From NCBI GenBank assembly GCA_000719695.1, contig JOHN01000040.1, positions 1 to 64,000 of the forward strand: DNA of 64,000 bases. Direction: 5' to 3'. Below, one piece after another: positions 33,588 to 42,292 of the stretch. This DNA comes from Streptomyces sp. NRRL F-6131 (GTDB lineage: Bacteria > Actinomycetota > Actinomycetes > Streptomycetales > Streptomycetaceae). Below the pieces are notes generated by a model. The model ran no database searches and had not been told where the DNA came from. It saw nothing but the letters and a program-made list of their open reading frames with translations. Made by a program: the position numbers and the translations under genes. Every line of letters starts with the position of its first letter. Position 1 is the stretch's first letter.

Positions 33588-34514
33588 TCAGATGCCGCCG
33601 TTGACCACCGCGTTCTGGGCCGCGCCCGCCGCGACGTTCCACTTGGTGAGGATCTTGTCGTACTCGCCGCTGCGGATCAGCTGGTCGATCGCCTTCGCCA
33701 GGACGTCGCGCAGTGCGCTGTCCTCCTTGCGCAGCGCGATCCCGTACGGGTTGGAGCGGGACTGCGCGCCGGTCACCTCGAAGCGGTTGCCGCCGTCGGT
33801 GGTCTTCGCCGCGTAGGCGGCCACCGGGAAGTCGTTCAGTCCGGCCTGCGCCGCGCCGGAGGCGACCTCGGCCAGCGCCTTGGCGTCGGTGTCGAACTTG
33901 TGCACGGTGAGCGGCTTGTTGGCGCGGGTGCACGCGGTCACCTGACGGGTGACGATCTCGTCCTGGGTGGTGCCGCTCTGCACCGCGACGGTCTTGCCGC
34001 AGAGGTCGTCCAGGGTGCGGATGCCCTTCGGGTTGCCCTTGGGCACCACCATCGAGGTGCCGGCGATGAAGTAGTCGACGAAGTCCACCGAGAGACCCGT
34101 CGACTTGCCGGCCTCGTCCACGCCGTCCCGGCGCTGGCGGATGTCGCTGAGCGCGGACATCGCCACGTCGTACTGCTTGTGGTGGAGGTTCGGTATGAGC
34201 TTGTCGAAGGGGGTGTCGACGTACTCGATCCGCAGGTCGAGGATCCGGCCGAGCGCCGCGGCGATGTCCGGGTCCAGGCCGTCCGGCTTGCCGTCGGTGC
34301 CGCGGAACTCCACCGGCGGGTAGTTGACGTCCATGCCGATCCGGAGCACCTTGGCCGACTGCTGGGCGTTCGGGATCTTCGCGCGGATCTCCTGGACCGG
34401 GTCCTTGGCGGCCTCCTTCTCCTCCCCGCCACAGCCGGTCAGCAGCAGGGCTCCGGTGGTGGTGAGGGCGAGTGCGACGGCGGCCCGCCGGCGGGTCTGG
34501 GCGCGGTGGTGCAT
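33588..34514 (-). CDS. Second polar amino-acid-type substrate-binding lipoprotein
   Basis: A 308-residue family 3 solute-binding protein, paralogous to the one at 32230. Lipobox LLLTGC, then KVLRIGMDVNYPPVEFRGTDGKPDGLDPDIAAALG. It also has the DLCGKTVAVQSGTTQDE stretch with a paired downstream Cys. No permease lies directly next to it; it may share the importer downstream on the same strand and widen its substrate range. The start at 34514 (MHHRAQTRRR) gives a normal signal peptide; the open frame extends upstream without one. Confidence 0.88.
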   Translation of the reverse strand: MHHRAQTRRRAAVALALTTTGALLLTGCGGEEKEAAKDPVQEIRAKIPNAQQSAKVLRIGMDVNYPPVEFRGTDGKPDGLDPDIAAALGRILDLRIEYVDTPFDKLIPNLHHKQYDVAMSALSDIRQRRDGVDEAGKSTGLSVDFVDYFIAGTSMVVPKGNPKGIRTLDDLCGKTVAVQSGTTQDEIVTRQVTACTRANKPLTVHKFDTDAKALAEVASGAAQAGLNDFPVAAYAAKTTDGGNRFEVTGAQSRSNPYGIALRKEDSALRDVLAKAIDQLIRSGEYDKILTKWNVAAGAAQNAVVNGGI

Positions 34515-35135
34515 GGGGGCTCCTGGGGGAGGGACGGGGAGGCGCCGCGGCGTCGCGGAGGTGGACGCGAGATGGCGGAACAACGGATCCTCCCATCCCG
34601 ACCTGCCGCGTCCGTGGGCGGGTGTGTCAGAATTCGGTACCGGGTGACCCCCGACGCTCGAACCGGACCGCCGGGCCGCAACAGGCCCGGGGTGTGCAGG
34701 AACGGAAGTCCAGAACGTCGACTCCGTATCCGAAGCACCGGCCTCCCCGCCGTGTCCGCGTTCACTCCTGCGGGTGTGCGTGCGCGTCCGCCATCGCCGC
34801 AGCCGGGGTCCGGTCCTCACGATGCCTGATGCCCTCAGGTGGCTGTGAGGCGTACGACAACCATGTGACTTGGACGAAAAGGCATGGGTGCGATGCCCTC
34901 GTCCGACCTACGCTCGGCCCGGAAGCACAGCGCAGACCCTACGCAGACAAATCCATAAACCCTCATTCCGAGGGCGCTCGTCCGACGGCGGCGCCCCGAT
35001 CCAGCCTTCCCCCGGGGGCGCTTCGGCGTTCCCGGGTTCCGGTGACCGGCCGCCGGTCACCGGATGCCGGGACCGGCCGGGTCGTCCGTCCCGTCGGCCG
35101 GGTGTCCTCGCTCGATCAATGACGAAGAGGTCATC
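34515..35135. other. 621-bp noncoding stretch before malic enzyme
   Basis: Divergent control region between the second amino-acid binding protein and malic enzyme. No frame shows actinomycete-like coding bias with a recognisable product. A relatively AT-rich segment (about 34850-34970) may hold promoters. No operator was recognised. Confidence 0.5.
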
Positions 35136-36332
35136 GTGGCAGCGGAGATCATCCACAGCAGTACTCAGGACACCGACGATCCGGTCGACGCCGTGTTCGC
35201 GCTCCACCGCGGCGGCAAGATGGAGGTCCGGGCGACCGTTCCGGTGCGCGACGCGGACGACCTGTCCCTCGCCTACACCCCCGGTGTCGCCCGCGTCTGC
35301 ACGGCCATCGCCGAGCAGCCCGAGCTCGTGAACGACTACACCTGGAAGTCCAACACGGTGGCCGTGGTCACCGACGGCACCGCCGTGCTGGGCCTCGGCG
35401 ACATCGGCCCCGAGGCCTCGCTGCCCGTCATGGAGGGCAAGGCGATCCTCTTCAAGCAGTTCGGCGGCGTGGACGCCGTGCCGATCGCGCTCGCCTGCAC
35501 CGACGTGGACGAGATCGTCGAGACCGTGGTCCGGCTGGCCCCGTCCTTCGGCGGCGTCAACCTGGAGGACATCTCCGCCCCGCGCTGCTTCGAGATCGAG
35601 CGCCGGCTCCAGGAGGCCCTGGACATCCCGATCTTCCACGACGACCAGCACGGCACCGCGATCGTCACCACCGCCGCGCTCTGGAACGCGGCCAAGGTGA
35701 CCGGCCGGGAGATCGGCTCGCTGCGGGCCGTCATCTCCGGCGCCGGCGCGGCCGGCATCGCCATCGCCAAGATGCTGCTGGCGGCCGGCATCGGCGACGT
35801 GGCCGTGTGCGACCGCAAGGGCGTGGTGCACCAGGGCCGCGAGGACCTCACCGACGTCAAGGCGGAGATCGCCGCGCTGACCAACCGGACCGCGCTCAAG
35901 GGCACCCTGGCCGACGCGCTGGCCGGCGCCGACGTCTTCATCGGCGTCTCCGGCGGCACCGTGCCGGAGGAGGTCGTCGCGACCATGGCCGAGGGCGCGT
36001 TCGTCTTCGCCATGGCCAACCCGAACCCGGAGATCCACCCCGAGGTCGCGCACAAGTACGCGGCCGTGGTGGCCACCGGCCGCAGCGACTTCCCGAACCA
36101 GATCAACAACGTGCTGGCGTTCCCGGGCATCTTCGCCGGCGCGCTGCAGGTCCGGGCCACCCGGATCACCGAGGGCATGAAGCTGGCCGCCGCCAAGGCG
36201 CTGGCCGGTGTGGTGGCCGACGAGCTGACGCCGCAGAAGGTCATCCCCTCGCCGTTCGACGAGCGGGTCGCCCCGGCCGTCAGCAAGGCCGTCGCCGAGG
36301 CCGCCCGCGCCGAGGGCGTCGCCCGCCGGTAA
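35136..36332 (+). CDS. NAD(P)-dependent malic enzyme
   Basis: A 398-residue decarboxylating malate dehydrogenase producing pyruvate, CO2 and NAD(P)H. The malic N-terminal domain shows [51 protein letters not shown] and [11 protein letters not shown]; the NAD-binding domain has the dinucleotide motif [13 protein letters not shown]. The length fits the short bacterial class without a phosphotransacetylase domain. Start GTG at 35136 after AAGAGG. In Streptomyces, malic enzymes feed pyruvate and NADPH for lipid and antibiotic synthesis. A hairpin terminator follows. Confidence 0.93.
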   Translation: MAAEIIHSSTQDTDDPVDAVFALHRGGKMEVRATVPVRDADDLSLAYTPGVARVCTAIAEQPELVNDYTWKSNTVAVVTDGTAVLGLGDIGPEASLPVMEGKAILFKQFGGVDAVPIALACTDVDEIVETVVRLAPSFGGVNLEDISAPRCFEIERRLQEALDIPIFHDDQHGTAIVTTAALWNAAKVTGREIGSLRAVISGAGAAGIAIAKMLLAAGIGDVAVCDRKGVVHQGREDLTDVKAEIAALTNRTALKGTLADALAGADVFIGVSGGTVPEEVVATMAEGAFVFAMANPNPEIHPEVAHKYAAVVATGRSDFPNQINNVLAFPGIFAGALQVRATRITEGMKLAAAKALAGVVADELTPQKVIPSPFDERVAPAVSKAVAEAARAEGVARR

Positions 36333-36350
36333 CGGTCGAGACCAGGACCC

Positions 36351-36404
36351 CGCCCGGGCCCGGGACACGCGTCACAGTCACGCGGTGTTCCGGGCCCGGG
36401 GGCG
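36351..36404 (+). terminator. Malic enzyme terminator
   Basis: A long imperfect stem in which GCCCGGGCCCGGGACAC pairs with GGTGTTCCGGGCCCGGG across a loop around TCACAGTCA, 20 bp after the stop. Confidence 0.7.
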
Positions 36405-36424
36405 TTCTGGCTATCGTCCGGTGC

Positions 36425-37393
36425 ATGTTTGCTGCCTACGCCGCACGAATCGACGCCGACGACCCGCTGAGCGGGCTGGAGTTGGGCGAACGCCCCGAAC
36501 CGCTGGCCCCTCCCGGGTGGAGCGTGGTCACGGTCCGGGCGGCCAGCCTGAACCACCACGACCTCTGGTCGCTGCGCGGGGTCGGCCTGCCGGCCGAGAA
36601 GCTGCCGATGATCCTCGGCTGCGACGCCGCCGGCGTCGACGAGCACGGCAACGAGGTGGTCCTGCACTCCGTGATCGGCCAGACCGGGCACGGCGTCGGA
36701 CCGGACGAGCCGCGCTCGATCCTGACCGAGCGCTACCAGGGCACCTTCGCCCAGCAGGTGGCCGTCCCCACCTGGAACCTGCTGCCCAAGCCCGCCGGGC
36801 TCTCCTTCGAGGAGGCCGCCTGCCTGCCCACGGCGTGGCTGACGGCCTACCGGATGCTGTTCACCAACGCCAGGGTGAAGCCCGGCGACACCGTGCTGGT
36901 GCAGGGCGCCGGCGGCGGGGTGTCGACCGCCCTGGTGGTCCTCGCCAAGGCGGCCGGCCTGCGGGTCTGGGTCACCGGCCGGGACGGGGCCAAGCGGGAG
37001 CGGGCGGTGGAGCTCGGCGCCGACGCGGCGTTCCCGAGCGGGGCCCGGCTGCCGGAGCGGGTGGACGCGGTGATGGAGACGGTCGGCGCCGCGACCTGGT
37101 CGCACTCGGTGAAGTCGCTCCGGCCGGGCGGCACGATCGTCATCTCCGGCGCCACCTCGGGCCCGAGCCCGGCGGCGGCCGAGCTGAACCGGATCTTCTT
37201 CCTGGAGCTGAAGGTGGTCGGGTCGACCATGGGGACCAAGGAGGAGCTGGCCGGGCTGCTGTCGTTCTGCGCCACCACCGGGGTCCGGCCGGTGATCGAC
37301 TCGGTGCTGCCGCTGGCCGGGGCGCCGGACGCCCTCGCCCGGCTGGCCAAGGGCGACGTCTTCGGCAAGCTCGTCCTGACGCCTGACGCCTGA
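36425..37393 (+). CDS. Zinc-type alcohol dehydrogenase/quinone oxidoreductase family protein
   Basis: A 322-residue MDR-superfamily enzyme. GroES-like N-terminal domain (VRAASLNHHDLWSLRGVG, LGCDAAGVDEHGNEV) and Rossmann domain (VKPGDTVLVQGAGGGVSTALVVLAKAAG). The catalytic-zinc Cys near position 40 is replaced by the NHHD stretch and the structural-zinc Cys cluster is missing, so it is probably a zinc-independent quinone-reductase-like member. Start ATG at 36425. The last codons (LTPDA, stop) are encoded by a 7-bp tandem repeat that runs on past the stop codon. Convergent with the PadR gene. Confidence 0.88.
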   Translation: MFAAYAARIDADDPLSGLELGERPEPLAPPGWSVVTVRAASLNHHDLWSLRGVGLPAEKLPMILGCDAAGVDEHGNEVVLHSVIGQTGHGVGPDEPRSILTERYQGTFAQQVAVPTWNLLPKPAGLSFEEAACLPTAWLTAYRMLFTNARVKPGDTVLVQGAGGGVSTALVVLAKAAGLRVWVTGRDGAKRERAVELGADAAFPSGARLPERVDAVMETVGAATWSHSVKSLRPGGTIVISGATSGPSPAAAELNRIFFLELKVVGSTMGTKEELAGLLSFCATTGVRPVIDSVLPLAGAPDALARLAKGDVFGKLVLTPDA

Positions 37394-37437
37394 CGCCTGA
37401 CGCCTGACGCCTGACGCCTGACGCCTGACGCCTGACG
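37375..37437 (+). repeat. Nine perfect CCTGACG heptanucleotide repeats spanning the stop codon
   Basis: CCTGACG repeats from 37375 to 37437, then two degenerate copies. The oxidoreductase stop (TGA at 37391-37393) lies in the third unit. Because seven is not a multiple of three, each unit is read in a different frame and a stop arises by the third. Slippage would change the 3' untranslated region, not the protein. Confidence 0.95.
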
Positions 37438-37477
37438 CCGTGACGCCCTGACGCCGGGCCTCGGGGCCCCTGACGCG

Positions 37478-37515
37478 CCGGTGCCCGGCTCCCTGGGCGG
37501 GGAACCGGGCACCGG
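37478..37515. terminator. Bidirectional terminator, oxidoreductase/PadR
   Basis: CCGGTGCCCGG (37478-37488) pairs with CCGGGCACCGG (37505-37515), with extra pairing inside the loop. It lies between convergent genes. Confidence 0.75.
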
Positions 37516-37530
37516 CGAGGTCCGAGGGCG

Positions 37531-38604
37531 TCAGCCCAGCAGGCGCTTCAGGCGCTCGCCGGCCGTGCCGAGGACGGCCCGGGCCTCGGCCAGCCGGTCG
37601 GGCGTCACCCCGCCGTCCCGGGCCGCGTCGCGGACCTGGTCGCGGAAGCGGTCGAGCAGCCGCTCCAGCTCCCGGGCCGGGTCACCGGCCGGGTCGGTCG
37701 CGGTCCATGGCGGCAGGTCGGCCGGGGCCGTGCCGGCCGGGCCGTCCTCGTCCAGGTCGATCCGGGTGACGGTGACCCGCTCGGCGCCGGGCGCGTCGGC
37801 GGCGGGCCCGCCCTTCCCCTCGCCCGGGTGGCCCCAGCGGGCCGCGTCGGCCAGCCCGGCCAGCCCCTTGGTCAGTTCGGAGAGGCCCTCGGCCAGCCCG
37901 GTCGGCCAGTCGCCGCGCGCCGCGTGCTCGCGGACCTGCTGCTCGACCCGGCGCTTGATCCGCAGCGCCTCCTGCTGGGCCGCGGTGCGGGCCGCCCGGG
38001 ACTGCTCGCGCAGCCGGCGGGCCTCCTCCTCGGCGGCCTTGGCCTTGGCCTTGGCGGCCTTCTCCTGCTCCTTGGCCCGCTTCGCCTGCTCCTTGGCCTG
38101 CCGCTTGAACTCGGCGAACTCCTCCTTGGCGCGCTGCCAGGCGGCCTGGTCGCCCCACGGTCCGGCCCACGGGTTCCCGCCGCCGGCCTCCTGCTCCTCG
38201 GCCCGCGGGGTGCTGCGCCGGGCCTGCTCGGCCGCGCCCCAGAGCTGCTCGCGCAGGTCCTGGGCGCTGTCCCGGACGTCCTCGCGGATCGCCCCGGCGA
38301 GCTGGGTCACCGAGTCGTGGATCTCCAGCTCCAGCTCGTCCAGCTCGCCCTGCCGGGCGGCGAGCTCGGCGCGGCCGGCCTCGGTGAGCCGGTAGACCTT
38401 GCGGCCGCCCTCGGTGCTGTGGGCGACCAGGCCCTCCTGCTCCAGCTTGGCGAGCCGCGGGTAGACGGTGCCCGCGGAGGGCGCGTACAGGCCCTGGAAG
38501 CGCTCCTCCAGGAGGCGGATCACCTCGTAGCCGTGGCGCGGGGCCTCGTCGAGGAGCTTCAGGAGGTACAGCCGGAGCCGGCCGTGGCCGAAGACCGGGG
38601 TCAT
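37531..38604 (-). CDS. PadR-family regulator with long charged coiled-coil tail
   Basis: 357 residues. The N-terminal PadR winged helix (1-90: LRLYLLKLLDEAPRHGYEVIRLLEERF, SAGTVYPRLAKLEQEGLV) is clear. From about 165 to 230 runs a long Lys/Glu/Ala/Gln-rich helix, probably a coiled coil, and the C-terminus is another charged helix. Typical PadR proteins are near 110-190 residues, so the tail is an added module. It lies 1 bp after the DUF4097 gene on the same strand, so the two form one unit. Likely an autorepressor with the twin palindromes at 39548 as operator. Confidence 0.85.
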   Translation of the reverse strand: MTPVFGHGRLRLYLLKLLDEAPRHGYEVIRLLEERFQGLYAPSAGTVYPRLAKLEQEGLVAHSTEGGRKVYRLTEAGRAELAARQGELDELELEIHDSVTQLAGAIREDVRDSAQDLREQLWGAAEQARRSTPRAEEQEAGGGNPWAGPWGDQAAWQRAKEEFAEFKRQAKEQAKRAKEQEKAAKAKAKAAEEEARRLREQSRAARTAAQQEALRIKRRVEQQVREHAARGDWPTGLAEGLSELTKGLAGLADAARWGHPGEGKGGPAADAPGAERVTVTRIDLDEDGPAGTAPADLPPWTATDPAGDPARELERLLDRFRDQVRDAARDGGVTPDRLAEARAVLGTAGERLKRLLG

Positions 38605-38605
38605 G

Positions 38606-39523
38606 TCAGGCCTCCTTGGTGAAGTCGGGGCCGGTGGCCGGGCCGTCGGTGGCGGGCAGCTCCCGGACGGCCGCCCGGCCGTCCTCCTCGGCGTCCGGCC
38701 GCTGGACGACGGTGACCGCGCCGGAGACGGTGGTGACCGAGAGGCTGCCGCTGCCGTCGCCGAGCTGGCCGGAGAGGCGCTTGGTGCCCCAGCCGCCGCC
38801 GACCTGGAGCTGCTCGAAGCCGGAGGAGAGGTCGCCGCTGGTGGTGCCGGCCTCGACCTTGGTGTCGGCCAGCGGGGGCAGCCGGACGCCGACCGCGCCG
38901 CTGACCGTGTTGACCTTGATCTCGGTCGGGGTGGCGACGGCGAGGTCGAGAGTGACCGCTCCGGTGACGGAGTTGGCGCTGACCTTGTCGGCGGTGCCGG
39001 CGAGCACGGTGAGCCGGCCGGAGACCGTGTTGAGCCGCAGCTGCCCGGCCACCGACTGGGCGTCCACGTCGCCGGTGACGGTGTTGGCGTCGGTCCGCCC
39101 GGTCAGGCCGACCAGGGTGACGTCGGCGCCGGCGGTCTGCGTCGAGACGTGCTCGGTGAAGCCGGAGACCGTCGTCGAGGCCGAGACGGTGCCGACCTTG
39201 ACCTCGGTGGCGGCCGGCACGGTCACGGTGACCGCGGCGGTCCGCTTGCGCTTGAAGGAGGAGAAGAAGCCCTTCACCGACTCGACGGACTTGAGGACGT
39301 CGCCGAACTCGTTCCAGCTGCTGAGGTCCTTGTAGGTGACGGTGAGGACGCCGTCGGCCAGGGTGACGTGCAGCGGCTCGCCGGTGAGCTCGGTGACCTC
39401 GAGGCGGGCGGGGCCCTCGGCGGCGACCACGTTGACCGTGCCGTCGATGGTGCGCACCTGGAGGGTCCGGACCGTCTCCTCGATGGTGATCCTGTCGGGT
39501 CCTTCGACCGTCCACTGGCTCAT
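38606..39523 (-). CDS. DUF4097 beta-repeat protein
   Basis: 305 residues of repeated short beta strands with recurring TVSG/TVTG turns (NTVTGDVDAQSVAGQLRLNTVSGRLTV...), the hallmark of the DUF4097 adhesin-like beta-solenoid. No signal peptide or membrane helix is visible. Members often pair with PadR or envelope-stress regulators; function is unknown. It starts ATG at 39523 with GGGAGGCGG upstream and forms an operon with the padR gene. Twin AT-rich palindromes lie just upstream. Confidence 0.85.
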   Translation of the reverse strand: MSQWTVEGPDRITIEETVRTLQVRTIDGTVNVVAAEGPARLEVTELTGEPLHVTLADGVLTVTYKDLSSWNEFGDVLKSVESVKGFFSSFKRKRTAAVTVTVPAATEVKVGTVSASTTVSGFTEHVSTQTAGADVTLVGLTGRTDANTVTGDVDAQSVAGQLRLNTVSGRLTVLAGTADKVSANSVTGAVTLDLAVATPTEIKVNTVSGAVGVRLPPLADTKVEAGTTSGDLSSGFEQLQVGGGWGTKRLSGQLGDGSGSLSVTTVSGAVTVVQRPDAEEDGRAAVRELPATDGPATGPDFTKEA

Positions 39524-39547
39524 CTCTGCCGCCTCCCGTTGGTGACT

Positions 39548-39585
39548 CGCGATGTATCGCGTTCTCTTCCAAAGACGATATATCG
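39548..39585 (-). promoter_or_regulatory. Twin palindromes upstream of the DUF4097-PadR operon (candidate PadR operators)
   Basis: CGCGATGTATCGCG (39548-39561, near-perfect) and CGATATATCG (39576-39585, perfect) share the half-site ATCG(CG) and are 26 bp apart centre to centre, 25-62 bp before the DUF4097 start. AT-rich palindromes in this context suggest autoregulation by PadR. Confidence 0.6.
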
Positions 39586-39665
39586 CGTGACGGCGAAGTC
39601 AAGGGCGTCCGACCCCGACACCGACCCTGAGCGGACCCCGAGACGCGCCCCTACGGGGGCATGCG

Positions 39666-39699
39666 CGAGGGCCCGGAGGCGGGTGCCTCCGGGCCCTCG
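39666..39699 (-). terminator. Terminator after the DUF6104 gene
   Basis: A perfect 15-bp stem (CGAGGGCCCGGAGGC and complement) with a 4-nt loop, 20 bp after the stop. Confidence 0.85.
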
Positions 39700-39718
39700 T
39701 GACGGCGGTTTCACCAGG

Positions 39719-39898
39719 TCACTCGTCGTCCTCGTCGTCGAGCCGGGCCAGCCAGGTGGCCAGCCGCTCGACCGGGACCTCGAAGTCCGGGTTGAGGTCG
39801 ACGAACTCGCGCAGGCGCTCGGCGAGCCACTCGAAGGTGACCTCCTCGTCGCCGCGCCGGCTCTCCAGTTCCTCGATGCCGCGGTCGGTGAAGTACAC
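39719..39898 (-). CDS. DUF6104 family small acidic protein
   Basis: 59 residues, too short for routine ORF cut-offs: VYFTDRGIEELESRRGDEEV at the start and the tail LATWLARLDDEDDE. I recognise this as the conserved small Streptomyces protein family DUF6104. GTG start at 39898 with GGAG eight bases upstream; stop TGA at 39719. A dedicated terminator follows. It lies 49 bp downstream of the Ser/Thr kinase gene on the same strand, so co-transcription is possible. Function unknown; the helical, acidic composition suggests a protein-binding partner. Confidence 0.85.
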   Translation of the reverse strand: MYFTDRGIEELESRRGDEEVTFEWLAERLREFVDLNPDFEVPVERLATWLARLDDEDDE

Positions 39899-39947
39899 GG
39901 GTTTCGCTCCGGTCCGGTGGGGATTCGACCTGGTCAGGATAGACGGG

Positions 39948-41966
39948 TCAGCTCGCGCGCCAGGTGCTCACGGTGAGCTTGACCGCGCCGGTGCTGACGT
40001 CGGCGACCTCGATCACCCCGATGGCGATGTTGCGGGTGACGCGGTCGCGGATGCAGAGCAGCCGGCCCGGCGAGACCCGGTTGAAGGACAGGTCGGTGTC
40101 GGGGCGGGTGTCGATCGCGGCGGCGCACTGGTCGGGCGTCAGGGCCGCCTCGGTGATCACCGCGAAGTCCGACTTGTTGTCGCCCGCGGTGACGAAGGCG
40201 TTGGCCTTGCTGCTGCTGCCGGTGGCGTTCAGGCCCAGGCCCCACTTGAGGTCGGTGCCGCGCGGCACGACCGTCCCGCCGTCCAGGTCGATCCGGTAGG
40301 AGTCGTAGTAGGCCTCGGTCCCGGGGATGGACAGCGGCTTCTTCTCCAGCAGCGGGGCGTAGCCGGTCGGCCGGGCCGGGGCGGTCACGCCGTTGCCGGG
40401 CGAGGACGGCGTCGTCGTCACCCCGCCGGAGGACTTCGTCGAGGTCGGCGTCGGCGTGGGGGTCTCGGACGGGGTGGTGGCCGCCGCCGGGGGCACGGCG
40501 CCGGCCGGCGGCGAGGCCGACTGGGTGCTCCCCTGGCTGGCCTGGGAGGAGTTCTTCTTGTCGTCGTCCTTGAACTTCGCCATCAGCACGACGCCGCCGG
40601 CCGTGCCGCCGACCGCCATCACCAGGGCGACGGTCAGCAGCACCTTCCAGGACACCCCGCCCTTGCGCTTCGGCTCCGGCGCGGACGCCGGGGCGTCGGT
40701 GACCACCGGGCCGGGCGGCGGGGTGTCGTAGGAGGGCGGGTCCTGCCGCAGCTGGACGGTGGGCGGGGCGCCGAGCAGCGGGCCGGTCGGCGCCTCGCTG
40801 GGCGTCTGCGGGGCCCCGTACGCGCCGAGCGGCGGCGGCACGAAGCCGGGCGGCGGAGTGTCCGGCCGCACCGGGCCGAAGCCGGGCGGCGGCGGACCGA
40901 AGGACGGCGCGGTGGCCGCGTGGGTGGCGGGCGCGGCGGCCGGCGGCGGCGGGGTGTGGTGGGAGGCCCCGGTCGGCGGACCGGCCGGCACCGGGGGAGC
41001 GGCCGGCAGCGGGGTGGGCGGCGTCTTCGGCAGGTCCGAGCGGCGGGTGATCTCGGTGTTGACCTGTCGGGGCAGCCAGTCGTCGGCGAACCGCAGCTGG
41101 CCGCCGACGCTCGGGTGGTTGCGGGCGATGTCGATGATCTCGGCGGGCCGCGGACGGTCCTCCGGCGACTTCGCGAGGCAGCGCAGGACCAGCTCCCGCA
41201 GGTCGGCCGGCACGGCCTCCAGGTCGGGCTGCTCGTGCACCACCCGGTAGAGCACGGCGGTGTCCGGGCCGTCGCCGAACGGGGCGCTGCCGCCGGCCAC
41301 GTACGCGGCCAGCGCGCCGAGCGCGAACACGTCGGTCGCCGGGGTGACCGGGCGGCCCTGGGCCTGCTCGGGGGACATGAAGGCCGGCGAACCGATCCGG
41401 TAGCCGGTGCCGGTGAGCGCGGTGGCGTCGGCGGCCCGGGCGATGCCGAAGTCGATCACCCGCGGGCCGTCGCCGGCCACCAGCACATTGGCCGGCTTGA
41501 GGTCGCGGTGGACCACCTCGACGCTGTGGATCGCCTGCAGCGCCTCGGCGATGCCGCCCATCAGCAGCAGCACGGTGCGCACCGGCAGCGCGCCGTTCTC
41601 CCGCACCACCTGCTGCAGGGACGGCCCGGGGACGTAGGCGGTGACCAGCCACGGCGCGTCCGAGTCCAGACCGCCGGAGTCGATCACCTGGGCGGTGTAG
41701 AGGCCGTGGATGCGCTGGGCGTTGGAGACCTCCTGGGCGAACCGCCGGCGGAACTCGCCGTCCTCGGCGAACTCCGGGCGGACCACCTTGAGCGCCACCG
41801 GGCGCCCGCCGGGCGTGTACGAGAGGTAGACGCGGCCCATGCCGCCGGCGCCGAGCCGGGCGAACAGCCGGTAGCCGCCGACCTCCCGGGGGTCGTCCGG
41901 GAGCAGCGGCTGGAAGACCGGCGGGAGCGGTGCGGCGGAGGCGTCCCGTGGCGTGTCGGCGGTCAT
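39948..41966 (-). CDS. Transmembrane Ser/Thr protein kinase (PknB-like)
   Basis: 672 residues. The kinase domain (about 30-290) has the glycine loop LGAGGMGRVY, the ATP-anchoring Lys60 (VALKVV), catalytic HRDLKPAN near residue 154, DFG (VIDFGIARA), and the activation loop with GSPAFMSPEQ. A long Pro-rich juxtamembrane region (about 305-430) precedes one transmembrane helix (about 435-460, KVLLTVALVMAVGGTAGGVVLM). The Thr/Ser/Pro-rich stalk and outer domain (about 530-672) contain two Cys (DQCAAAID, RLLCIRD) and lack PASTA repeats, so the ligand differs from peptidoglycan-binding kinases. Start ATG at 41966; the upstream extension of the frame is noncoding. Confidence 0.9.
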   Translation of the reverse strand: MTADTPRDASAAPLPPVFQPLLPDDPREVGGYRLFARLGAGGMGRVYLSYTPGGRPVALKVVRPEFAEDGEFRRRFAQEVSNAQRIHGLYTAQVIDSGGLDSDAPWLVTAYVPGPSLQQVVRENGALPVRTVLLLMGGIAEALQAIHSVEVVHRDLKPANVLVAGDGPRVIDFGIARAADATALTGTGYRIGSPAFMSPEQAQGRPVTPATDVFALGALAAYVAGGSAPFGDGPDTAVLYRVVHEQPDLEAVPADLRELVLRCLAKSPEDRPRPAEIIDIARNHPSVGGQLRFADDWLPRQVNTEITRRSDLPKTPPTPLPAAPPVPAGPPTGASHHTPPPPAAAPATHAATAPSFGPPPPGFGPVRPDTPPPGFVPPPLGAYGAPQTPSEAPTGPLLGAPPTVQLRQDPPSYDTPPPGPVVTDAPASAPEPKRKGGVSWKVLLTVALVMAVGGTAGGVVLMAKFKDDDKKNSSQASQGSTQSASPPAGAVPPAAATTPSETPTPTPTSTKSSGGVTTTPSSPGNGVTAPARPTGYAPLLEKKPLSIPGTEAYYDSYRIDLDGGTVVPRGTDLKWGLGLNATGSSSKANAFVTAGDNKSDFAVITEAALTPDQCAAAIDTRPDTDLSFNRVSPGRLLCIRDRVTRNIAIGVIEVADVSTGAVKLTVSTWRAS

Positions 41967-42212
41967 GCGGTTTGATCCCCCTGGGAGAGCGGTGAGGTTC
42001 ACCGACCGCCGGCGGTGGGTGCGACGACGGGCACCCGGACGACGGTCTGGCGAGGCATAACCTATCGACCCGTCAGGCCCCCGCGCAGGTCGGTGTCGCT
42101 TTGGTTGCAGAGCTGGGACCTTCGCACACGGCGCGGGCACGGCGCGGGCACGACCGGGGCGGGACGGGGGCGGGGCGGGGGCGGGGCGCGGCGCCCGTCC
42201 GGGAACGACGGC
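41967..42212. other. Noncoding, extremely GC-rich tract
   Basis: Between the kinase start and the kgd terminator. It contains GCACGGCGCGG-type short repeats and GGGGCGGG runs (about 42126-42193) with strong G bias on the plus strand. No gene or recognisable operator was seen. Confidence 0.5.
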
Positions 42213-42252
42213 GGCCCCCCGCGTCCCCGGGGATCCGGGGACGCGGGGGGCC
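42213..42252 (-). terminator. kgd terminator
   Basis: An 18-bp stem (GGCCCCCCGCGTCCCCGG with its complement) and a 4-nt loop, 40 bp after the kgd stop on the minus strand. Confidence 0.85.
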
Positions 42253-42292
42253 GTTGCCGTGCTCGCGCGGGCGACCGGTGGGAGCCGGTGCG

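Noticed and set aside
41967..42212. Candidate small gene or operator in the G-rich tract before the Ser/Thr kinase
   Set aside because: Only low-complexity GGGGCGGG and GCACGGCGCGG runs; no start, frame bias or palindrome worth calling.
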